Positions 1 through 5,916 of a stretch of 10,570 bases of DNA are shown in pieces. How positions within the stretch are numbered: position 1 is the stretch's first letter; the number at the start of each line of letters is the position of its first letter. Both the position numbers and the translations under genes were made by a program. This DNA comes from an uncultured Clostridia bacterium (GTDB lineage: Bacteria > Bacillota > Clostridia > Christensenellales > UBA3700). Under the pieces are notes generated by a model. It worked only from the letters and a program-made list of their open reading frames with translations, was not told the origin of the DNA and searched no databases. The stretch covers positions 1 to 10,570 of the forward strand of contig CAMWPK010000033.1 of NCBI GenBank assembly GCA_947176115.1, given 5' to 3'.

Positions 1-27
1 TTAATAGCATAATTGTAAATTAAAAAA

Positions 28-46
28 AAGTTATTTATCGCTAACT
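28..46. promoter_or_regulatory. Putative metal-regulator operator, box 1 (DtxR/MntR-like)
   Basis: The core TTAT-N6-CTAA (31-44) aligns base for base with two better boxes downstream; all three share AAGTTA at the left and GCTAA at the right. This copy has T in place of G at the fourth core base. It lies 8 bases upstream of the -35 hexamer of promoter 1. The flanks also form a 9-bp AT-rich inverted repeat (25-33 with 42-50) followed by a T-run, so it could instead be a weak terminator of a gene to the left. It is the weakest of the three copies. Confidence 0.35.
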
Positions 47-51
47 TTTTC

Positions 52-80
52 TTGTCAAATAAGTGTTTGCATATTAAAAT
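52..80 (+). promoter_or_regulatory. Promoter 1 of the import operon
   Basis: A -35 hexamer TTGTCA (52-57, 5 of 6 to consensus) and a -10 hexamer TAAAAT (75-80, 5 of 6) are separated by 17 bases. Transcription should start near 87. That gives a leader of about 100 bases before the first gene and places operator box 2 just downstream of the start site, where a bound repressor would block initiation or early elongation. Confidence 0.5.
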
Positions 81-90
81 ATACTCGAAT

Positions 91-109
91 AAGTTAGTTG
101 AGGCTAATA
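91..109. promoter_or_regulatory. Putative metal-regulator operator, box 2 (DtxR/MntR-like)
   Basis: The core TTAG-N6-CTAA (94-107) is an imperfect palindrome. Read as a 19-mer from 94 it matches the DtxR/IdeR consensus recalled from memory (TTAGGTTAGGCTAACCTAA) at 12 positions, with 12 matches in the first 14. The core spacing also equals that of the Staphylococcus SirR/MntR-type site TTAGGTTAACCTAA. It sits just after the predicted start of promoter 1. The regulator is not in the window, so the binding family is inferred. Confidence 0.5.
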
Positions 110-130
110 ATCTGCTAATTTTTATTTTTT

Positions 131-159
131 TTGTATTAAAAGTTAGCCAAAGCTAATAT
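131..159 (+). promoter_or_regulatory. Possible promoter 2 of the import operon
   Basis: TTGTAT (131-136) and TAATAT (154-159) are 17 bases apart, matching consensus at 4 of 6 bases each. A start near 166 would leave a leader of about 23 bases before the first ATG. Operator box 3 overlaps the spacer and the -10, the usual place for a repressor site. It is weaker than promoter 1. Confidence 0.35.
140..158. promoter_or_regulatory. Putative metal-regulator operator, box 3 (DtxR/MntR-like)
   Basis: TTAGC (143-147) and GCTAA (152-156) form a perfect 5-bp inverted repeat around CAAA. The box shares AAGTTAG and GCTAAT with box 2, whose core starts 49 bases upstream. From 143 it matches the recalled 19-base DtxR/IdeR consensus at 12 positions. 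Recurrence of the same sequence with different central bases argues for protein-binding sites rather than chance AT-rich similarity. Confidence 0.5.
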
Positions 160-188
160 ATTTGTAACGTGAGTAATACGGAGAAGCT

Positions 189-560
189 ATGCAAAAAGAC
201 AAGGACGTCGAAATTGTCAATATAATGATAGGCATATTCTGCAAGAGGAAGCATAGGAGTAAGAACGGGCTTTGTCAGGAGTGTCAAGAACTTGCCGATT
301 ACGCCAAAGCGCGCAGAGAAAAATGTCCATTTGGAGATAATAAGACTTTTTGTTCAAATTGCAAGATACATTGTTATAAGCCGTCCATGAGGCAGAAGAT
401 ATCGGAGGTAATGAGATTTTCCGGACCTAGAATGATGTTTTCTCACCCGATAATAGCTTTTAGACACGTATCTGAAACTATAAAATATAAACGAAAAGAA
501 AAGAAAGAAAAAAATAAAGCGCAAAAAGCGCAACAACAAGGAGAAGATAATGAAAAATAA
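189..560 (+). CDS. ygbA: YgbA-family cysteine-rich protein (nitrosative-stress/Fe-S associated)
   Basis: This 123-residue soluble protein belongs to the YgbA family (Pfam 'nitrous oxide-stimulated promoter' family). It keeps the family signature: CPFG (46-49), a FCSNC pair (54-58), HCY (61-63), then MRFSGPRM (75-82) and HPIIAFRH (86-93). Seven cysteines (18, 29, 32, 46, 55, 58, 62) suggest a metal or iron-sulfur site. The enterobacterial member is tied to growth under nitrosative stress; its biochemical role is not settled as far as I know. The tail from residue 99 is very rich in Lys, Glu and Gln and probably disordered. GGAG (180-183) lies five bases before the ATG. It opens the operon, and its last 11 bases overlap the lipoprotein gene, so translation is probably coupled. 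Its position suggests a role in iron or iron-sulfur handling linked to uptake. Confidence 0.85.
   Translation: MQKDKDVEIVNIMIGIFCKRKHRSKNGLCQECQELADYAKARREKCPFGDNKTFCSNCKIHCYKPSMRQKISEVMRFSGPRMMFSHPIIAFRHVSETIKYKRKEKKEKNKAQKAQQQGEDNEK
538..543 (+). promoter_or_regulatory. Ribosome binding site of the lipoprotein gene
   Basis: AAGGAG lies six bases before the ATG at 550, inside the 3' end of the ygbA coding sequence. It supports this start even though it overlaps the upstream gene. Confidence 0.75.
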
Positions 561-1047
561 GATAATTACCGGCGCAGTAATCTTTTGTTTATTAATAACT
601 CTTTTAGTCGTATTTGTGGCTTGCGACAATCCAGGCGGATTGGGCAGTCAAAGCGGTAGCGACAAATACGGAAGAGAATTCGGTAGTATTTGCGACATAG
701 ACGAGGAAGAAACGGGTATATACGAAATCGATTATGAAATTGACGATACCAGCGCTATGGGCAAAACTATGATAGGCAACTATTGTTATAACAAGGTAAA
801 ACTTGCGGTAAGCGCAGATGGTATGACTTTGACTTTTTATTGCAAGAACAACGCGTTTTCCAACGTTAAACTTGACTCAAAGGCAGGTAAAAGTATTGAA
901 GAAAGCGATATGTACGGATATACCTTTGAGATAAACAGAGAGGCTTTGAATAACAAATTAGCTATGACAGGTTACGTATCAATGATGAAAAAAGACGTTG
1001 CTTTTTCAATAAAAGTAGATTTGTCGAATGCAAAATTGATAGGATAA
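550..1047 (+). CDS. Lipoprotein with a NEAT-like, putative heme-binding domain
   Basis: The 165-residue product begins with a lysine-containing n-region, a long hydrophobic stretch (5-24) and a lipobox ending VFVAC, so Cys25 should be lipidated and the protein held on the outer face of the membrane. A Gly/Ser-rich linker (about 28-47) precedes a small beta-rich domain (about 54-164). Its pattern resembles NEAT domains, the heme-binding modules of Gram-positive surface proteins: GIYEIDY as first strand, SAM..M..Y (68-78) where NEAT proteins have a serine-containing lid helix, a VSADGMTLTF strand pair, and a final hairpin ending FSIKVDL. The usual heme-ligating tyrosine of the last hairpin is not evident; Met145, Met146 and lid residues Met70 or Met74 are possible substitutes. 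The NEAT assignment is by eye and tentative; the lipoprotein call is firm. It sits next to the transporter genes and may deliver substrate to them. Confidence 0.6.
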   Translation: MKNKIITGAVIFCLLITLLVVFVACDNPGGLGSQSGSDKYGREFGSICDIDEEETGIYEIDYEIDDTSAMGKTMIGNYCYNKVKLAVSADGMTLTFYCKNNAFSNVKLDSKAGKSIEESDMYGYTFEINREALNNKLAMTGYVSMMKKDVAFSIKVDLSNAKLIG

Positions 1048-1051
1048 GGAT

Positions 1052-2785
1052 ATGCTTGATAAAGATTTATTTAGATTATTAGATGACAAAATAGACATTG
1101 TCAAAGTAATAATAGTGTCCGTACTTGGGCTACTGACGAATATAGGCATTACCGCATGTATATGTTGGGTAATAGGCTTAGCGTACGCCGGCAAAGAACT
1201 AAACGGATATATCCTTCCGGTGGTCTTACTCGCAGTAGGTATAGTTCTCAGGCTGTGTTTTAGCGTGCTAGGCGGTAGAATCAAAGCCTCGCTAGGTTCT
1301 AAAGTAAAAAAACAACTCAGGCAGAAAGTATATGACAAGACGCTTAAGCTGGGTCTAAAAAGCGTTGAGGGAATGAATATTGCCGGACTTACTCAAGTAA
1401 GTATCGAGGGCGTAGAACAGCTTGATTTGTATTACACGTCATATCTTCCGCAATTTTTCTATTCGCTTATTGCGCCTATTATTCTATTTGCAATTTGCGT
1501 AACTGTTGATTGGCAAACTGCGCTCGTGCTATTGGTGTGCGTTCCGCTAATACCAATATCTATAGTTGCGGTATCTAAATACGCAAAGAAGATATTTGCC
1601 AAGTATTGGGGAAAATATATCTCTATGGGCGACGGCTTTTTGGACTGTGTTCAAGGACTGAAAGAACTCAAGATATTTTCGGCGGACGGCAGATACAACG
1701 ACAAGATGAACGGCAAGTCGGAGGACTTCCGCAAAATAACAATGAAAGTACTTGTAATGCAACTCGCAAGCACGACGATTATGGACTTTGTGGCTTACGG
1801 TGGCGCAGGCGCAGGTATAGCGGTTGCTATATGGGGCGTTGCCGAAAGGGGACTTAATCCTATTATGGCGCTCTTTTTGATTTTGGTTGCCGTAGAATTT
1901 TTCCTACCGCTTCGCGCGCTCGGTAGCGCTTTTCACGTGGCTATGAACGGCGCAAGCGCAGGTAAGAAGATATGCGGACTGCTTGACGCAGATTTGCCTG
2001 AATGGGGAGAGGAAAAAGTAGAGGATAGTCTTTTGGAATTGAAAGACATTGACTTCTCATACGATGGCAAACGCAAAGTATTGCAAGACGTAGATATGGT
2101 TTTCGATAAAGGTATGACGGCAATCGTAGGCGAGAGCGGAAGCGGTAAGTCAACGATTGTCAATCTTATTGCGGGCGCGTTGCGACCTTGCAAAGGCAGT
2201 GTTAGAATAGGCGGAAAAGATTTGTCGCGCTTATCTCGCGACGACTACTATTCTCATCTTGGCGTCGTAAGTTACAATACGTATATCTTCAACGAGAGTA
2301 TACTCGACAACTTCCGTTTAGCCAATAAAGACGTAACGCAAGAAGAGATTTTCGACGCGCTCAAAAAAGTCAATCTATTAGATTTCGTAAACGAAAACGG
2401 CGGGTTGGAGAAAGTTATCAGCGAGGATAGCGAAAACATATCCGGCGGACAAAGACAGCGTCTTGCTTTGGCTGTAAACTTGGTGGCTAAGAAAGATATT
2501 TACGTATTTGACGAAGCTACGTCGAATATAGATATAGAAAGCGAAGCTATTATAATGAATGAAGTGCAAAACCTTGCCAAACAAGCATGCGTAATAGTAA
2601 TATCGCATAGACTTGCCAACGTGACGGGCGCCGACAATATTTATATGCTAGACGACGGTAAGGTTATTGAAAGCGGTAATCACAAAGAACTTTGCGATAA
2701 AGAGGGCGAGTATAGCAAGCTGTATAATACGCAAAAGTCGCTCGAAGATGGATATAAGCAAGTTAAATCGGAGGTGAGAGTATGA
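1052..2785 (+). CDS. ABC transporter, exporter-fold half-transporter subunit A (fused TMD-NBD)
   Basis: A 577-residue half-transporter: six membrane helices within about 19-290, then a nucleotide-binding domain (about 327-560). Visible motifs are Walker A GESGSGKST (360-368), signature ISGGQRQR (463-470), Walker B with FDEA and Glu488, D-loop SNID, and switch His519. The Q-loop glutamine expected near 408 is replaced by tyrosine (VVSYNTYIF). The neighbouring half-transporter has the normal glutamine, so the pair should form an asymmetric heterodimer. By sequence feel the pair resembles CydDC and the siderophore importers YbtPQ; with no cydAB nearby and an ECF module adjoining, import of an iron chelate or heme fits better. 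AGGA (1041-1044) precedes the ATG by seven bases, overlapping the lipoprotein end. Its stop overlaps the next start by ATGA. Confidence 0.85.
   Translation: MLDKDLFRLLDDKIDIVKVIIVSVLGLLTNIGITACICWVIGLAYAGKELNGYILPVVLLAVGIVLRLCFSVLGGRIKASLGSKVKKQLRQKVYDKTLKLGLKSVEGMNIAGLTQVSIEGVEQLDLYYTSYLPQFFYSLIAPIILFAICVTVDWQTALVLLVCVPLIPISIVAVSKYAKKIFAKYWGKYISMGDGFLDCVQGLKELKIFSADGRYNDKMNGKSEDFRKITMKVLVMQLASTTIMDFVAYGGAGAGIAVAIWGVAERGLNPIMALFLILVAVEFFLPLRALGSAFHVAMNGASAGKKICGLLDADLPEWGEEKVEDSLLELKDIDFSYDGKRKVLQDVDMVFDKGMTAIVGESGSGKSTIVNLIAGALRPCKGSVRIGGKDLSRLSRDDYYSHLGVVSYNTYIFNESILDNFRLANKDVTQEEIFDALKKVNLLDFVNENGGLEKVISEDSENISGGQRQRLALAVNLVAKKDIYVFDEATSNIDIESEAIIMNEVQNLAKQACVIVISHRLANVTGADNIYMLDDGKVIESGNHKELCDKEGEYSKLYNTQKSLEDGYKQVKSEVRV
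2770..2774 (+). promoter_or_regulatory. Ribosome binding site of the second half-transporter
   Basis: GGAGG lies seven bases before the ATG at 2782 within the last codons of the preceding gene. This is the strongest Shine-Dalgarno in the operon and should favour balanced production of the two subunits. Confidence 0.75.
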
Positions 2786-4479
2786 AAAACCACAAGCCTT
2801 TGAGAAGAAGCGGTATCAAGATTATGGCAGGACTAATTGCTTTGCTGGGGTCGCTTGCTTATATAATGATTTTGGCGGTTATAAACGGCTCGCTGGGCTT
2901 TATCAGCGCAATGGGAGTGACGGTATTCGGCGCAATAGGCGTGGCAAAGGCGTTGGGCGAAAGCGTTGCGATGTCTTACGGTTTGATTATTGGGTTGGCG
3001 GTGGGTTGCGGTGCGCTTAGAGGTATATTGAGATACTTCGAGCAGTATTCCAATCACTTTATAGCATTCAAACTTCTTGCTACTTTAAGAGATAAGATTT
3101 TCAAAGCGTTGAGAAGACTTTGCCCTGCTAAACTCGAGAGCAAGAAAAAGGGAAGTATCATAGCTATGATTACTTCGGACATAGAGACGCTGGAAGTCTT
3201 TTATGCGCATACGGTTTCGCCAATCTGTATAGCTATATTGGTATCGCTGGCAGTCGCGATTTTCGTAGGCGTAATAGGCAGTCCGTATTTATCTTTGGTG
3301 GCTTTGGCAGGATATTTGACGATAGGCATAGTATTACCGCTGATATCGTCTAAGTTGTTAAAGAAAAGCGGTGTGGAGTATAGAAAGGCTTTCTCGCTCT
3401 TCAATGCATATTTCATGGACAGCATCAAGGGTATTAAAGATATTATCTATCATAACGCGGGCGATGAGAGAAAAAAACAAGTCGATAAAAAATCAGACGA
3501 ATTGCTGTCGCTTACTTACGATATGAAGAAGAATATCGTAAATGCAAGCGCGCTTACTGAACTTGCCGTATCTTTATTCATATTGATTTCGCTTATAGTG
3601 GGTATAGCGTTGTATATCAATCAGCTTATCTCGATTGGCTCAATGATTATAGCAATAGTTGCGATATTCGGCAGTTTCGGTCCCGTTATAGCTATATCCG
3701 CGCTTCCCGGTAATTTGACGCAGACTTTTGCATCGGGAGATAGAGTACTCAATCTCATTGAGGAACAACCTGCGGTATTGCCTATTGAGAACGCTAAAAA
3801 TATGGACTTTAATATGCTTGAGGTCAAGGACTTGAACTTTGCCTACGACAAGAATATACAAGTGCTCAAAGATATAAATTTGCAAGCGCAAAACGGCGAA
3901 ATCGTGGGTATTGTAGGAGAGAGCGGTTGCGGTAAATCTACACTTCTTAAGCTACTTTTGAGATTTTGGCAAAAAGACGGCGGAAGCATTGCGTATGACA
4001 GTGAAGATATAGAAAATATCAATACCGATAGTTTGCTTTCCAACGTAACTATGGTCAGTCAAAGCACTTATCTTTTCGACGATACGGTTGAAGAAAATCT
4101 AAGGCTGGCAAAAGAAGACGCTACGCCACAGGAAATGCAGGAAGCGTGTAAAAAGGCTTCCGTACACGACTTGATAATGAGTTTGCCTGAGGGCTATTCG
4201 TCAAGAGTAGGTTTGTCGGGCGATAATCTCAGCGCGGGCGAAAAGCAGAGAATAGGACTAGCAAGAGCTTTTTTGAGCGGTAGTAAATTGATACTTCTTG
4301 ACGAGCCTACGAGCAACGTAGACAGTATCAACGAGGGAATTATATTGCAATCTCTCGCCGATCAGCGAAAAGACAAGTGCATAATTCTCGTATCGCACAG
4401 ACTCTCGACTATGGCTATTGCCGATAGGGTGTATACGATAAAAGACGGTATAATAAGTTTGAATGAGAAAGGAGAATAA
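2782..4479 (+). CDS. ABC transporter, exporter-fold half-transporter subunit B (fused TMD-NBD)
   Basis: The 565-residue partner of the preceding gene. Membrane helices fall within about 12-310 (clear stretches at 12-34, 64-80, 145-166, 168-189, 257-278 and 285-308), followed by an NBD (about 346-560). Walker A is GESGCGKST (379-387), the Q-loop glutamine is Gln427 (VSQSTYLF), Walker B ends LLDEP with Glu508, and the switch histidine is His539. The signature is LSAGEKQR (483-490), with Ala and Glu in place of the usual second Gly and Gln. Each subunit thus has its own departure from consensus: Q-loop in A, signature in B. The first four bases overlap the end of the subunit A gene. The function inferred is ATP-driven transport of an iron chelate or heme; export cannot be excluded from sequence. 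Confidence 0.85.
   Translation: MKNHKPLRRSGIKIMAGLIALLGSLAYIMILAVINGSLGFISAMGVTVFGAIGVAKALGESVAMSYGLIIGLAVGCGALRGILRYFEQYSNHFIAFKLLATLRDKIFKALRRLCPAKLESKKKGSIIAMITSDIETLEVFYAHTVSPICIAILVSLAVAIFVGVIGSPYLSLVALAGYLTIGIVLPLISSKLLKKSGVEYRKAFSLFNAYFMDSIKGIKDIIYHNAGDERKKQVDKKSDELLSLTYDMKKNIVNASALTELAVSLFILISLIVGIALYINQLISIGSMIIAIVAIFGSFGPVIAISALPGNLTQTFASGDRVLNLIEEQPAVLPIENAKNMDFNMLEVKDLNFAYDKNIQVLKDINLQAQNGEIVGIVGESGCGKSTLLKLLLRFWQKDGGSIAYDSEDIENINTDSLLSNVTMVSQSTYLFDDTVEENLRLAKEDATPQEMQEACKKASVHDLIMSLPEGYSSRVGLSGDNLSAGEKQRIGLARAFLSGSKLILLDEPTSNVDSINEGIILQSLADQRKDKCIILVSHRLSTMAIADRVYTIKDGIISLNEKGE
4468..4474 (+). promoter_or_regulatory. Ribosome binding site that fixes the S-component start
   Basis: AAAGGAG is followed by six bases and the ATG at 4481. 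An in-frame ATG at 4463 lies before this motif and has no Shine-Dalgarno of its own, so 4481 is the better start. Confidence 0.75.
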
Positions 4480-4480
4480 A

Positions 4481-5245
4481 ATGGAAGAGGAAAAGAAGGA
4501 CAACGTCCCAAATGAAAGCGTTCTTGCGGATTTGCTTATTGACAACATTAAGAGCATTGACCAAGAAAAGGAAGCGGTAGCGGATATTGCTCAAACCGCA
4601 AGAGTAAGCGAGAATACAAAGCCCCAAAGCGTTAGCGATACGCGCAAAGAGCAGGCTGTAAGTCTTGAAAAAAATAACAAACTTTTTCAAAAGTATAAAA
4701 TAAAGGACATAGTATTCTTGGCTATTATCACGGCTTGCACGCTCGTCACAGGCGTAGTAATGCCATTCGTAAGCGGAGTTCAAGTCTTTGGTATAATACA
4801 GATTTGCTTAGGACTGCAGTTTTCTATACTTCCCGTAATAGGTATGATGAAAGTTAGAAAACCCGGAGCGCTTTTATTACAATCGATATTTATTTCGATT
4901 TTCCTTGCGTTTATGTTTACGCCTATGGTATCGATTATCGCTTGCGCGCTAGTCGCAGAAGCAGTAGCTTTGTTGATTTTCCGCGGATACAAAAACGATT
5001 GGGCGTGCGTAGTTGCAGGAACGCTGTATATGCCTTTGACGCTTCCGGTGTTGATTTTGCTTTACAACGTGTTCCCGTCAATCAGCAAAGGTAAGGACGC
5101 GGAGCAAATGTTTATGGCGGGCAGTACCAATGCAGGCGTGGCGATAGGCATAAGCGTAGCGGTAGTTGCGATATGTTTCGTAGGCGCAGTTATAGGTATG
5201 ATAATTATGCGTGAACTTAAAAAAGCGGGTAAATTGAAAGAATGA
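4481..5245 (+). CDS. ECF transporter S component, Trep_Strep/MptD type
   Basis: A 254-residue membrane protein that should be the substrate-binding S component of an ECF-type importer. Residues 1-70 form a charged, hydrophobe-poor cytoplasmic extension; about six helices follow (roughly 76-96, 100-120, 128-147, 149-168, 175-197 and 218-243) and a basic tail. The helix layout, short KVRKPGA cytoplasmic turn (125-130) and adjacent T and ATPase genes fit the Trep_Strep family, often labelled MptD-type. Family members have been linked to heme uptake (SiaFGH in Streptococcus pyogenes, an ECF system in Lactobacillus sakei) and siderophore uptake (equibactin locus of S. equi). Substrate cannot be read from sequence; heme or iron chelate is inferred. 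The start one base after the upstream TAA and the ATGA overlap with the T gene indicate one transcript. The N-terminal extension is longer than I expect for this family. Confidence 0.75.
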   Translation: MEEEKKDNVPNESVLADLLIDNIKSIDQEKEAVADIAQTARVSENTKPQSVSDTRKEQAVSLEKNNKLFQKYKIKDIVFLAIITACTLVTGVVMPFVSGVQVFGIIQICLGLQFSILPVIGMMKVRKPGALLLQSIFISIFLAFMFTPMVSIIACALVAEAVALLIFRGYKNDWACVVAGTLYMPLTLPVLILLYNVFPSISKGKDAEQMFMAGSTNAGVAIGISVAVVAICFVGAVIGMIIMRELKKAGKLKE

Positions 5246-5916
5246 GTTTTTTGAAGTACAAAAACTACATATATCCATTATTTGTTGCGATTTCTTCTGC
5301 AATAATAATAGTCTTTGGACTGATAGAAGCCACGGATATTCGGGGATTGTATTTTCTTGCAGGCGTTTACGTATGGTTGTTGATTTTCGGTTGTTGGAAA
5401 ACTTGCCTAAGAGTTTTGCCGGTTTTGGTTATAGCGGGAGGAGCGTTCTACGGTATAGGTTATCTAGCCTCGCGCAACCACGCCTTTGCGCTTGCAATGG
5501 TTACTAGATTTTTTGCGGTCGTCATTGCAGTCATTCCCGGAATGAGCATAGAGCCAACGGCAATTACAAGAAATTTATCACAACTTAAAGTTCCGCGTGT
5601 CGTCACGTTGGGCGTCTTGATTATGTACAGTTTCGTTCCCGTTCTAAGGGCGGAAATAAAGCGTGTGCGCGAAGCGATGAAAACCAGAGGCGCTGGCAGT
5701 ATTCTCAATCCCAAAATCTTTTATCGCGCTTTTTTAATTCCTCTTGTCACTAGGATTGTGGATATATCGGATATACTTGCGTTATCTATCGAAACGCGCG
5801 GTTTTACGCTTGGCAAAACAAAGTATACGGTCTACAAAAAAGAATATATAAACGTATTTGACGTATTGTTTATACTCGGTATAATTGCAGGCGTCGTTTT
5901 AACGGTGGTATTATGA
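5242..5916 (+). CDS. ECF transporter T component (EcfT/CbiQ family)
   Basis: A 224-residue integral membrane coupling protein. Hydrophobic segments at about 9-28, 34-50, 56-76, 84-99 and 204-223 flank a cytoplasmic helical region holding the two coupling motifs that dock in the grooves of ECF ATPases: AMKTRG (145-150) and SIETRGF (182-188). The segment PGMSIEPTAITRNLSQLKVP (99-118) before them is also typical of CbiQ-like proteins. It links S-component movement to ATP hydrolysis. No strong Shine-Dalgarno is visible; the ATGA overlap with the S gene suggests translational reinitiation. Its own TGA overlaps the ATPase start in the same way. Confidence 0.9.
   Translation: MSFLKYKNYIYPLFVAISSAIIIVFGLIEATDIRGLYFLAGVYVWLLIFGCWKTCLRVLPVLVIAGGAFYGIGYLASRNHAFALAMVTRFFAVVIAVIPGMSIEPTAITRNLSQLKVPRVVTLGVLIMYSFVPVLRAEIKRVREAMKTRGAGSILNPKIFYRAFLIPLVTRIVDISDILALSIETRGFTLGKTKYTVYKKEYINVFDVLFILGIIAGVVLTVVL

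Noticed and set aside
25..50. Rho-independent terminator of an upstream gene
   Set aside because: A 9-bp inverted repeat with a trailing T-run exists, but the stem holds a single G-C pair and the sequence matches the two downstream operator boxes. An operator reading is preferred, though a weak terminator remains possible.
86..188. Riboswitch in the leader of the import operon
   Set aside because: The leader is short and AT-rich and shows no conserved riboswitch core or strong hairpin; its repeats are better explained as operator boxes.
354..629. 91-residue hydrophobic open frame on the - strand
   Set aside because: It is antisense to the ygbA tail and lipoprotein signal peptide; its Phe/Ile/Leu richness simply mirrors lysine- and glutamate-rich codons on the other strand.
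1052..4479. CydDC cysteine/glutathione exporter for cytochrome bd assembly
   Set aside because: The two fused half-transporters resemble CydD and CydC in layout, but there is no cydAB gene and the operon continues into an ECF module and follows a lipoprotein, which fits iron or heme uptake better. Not fully excluded.
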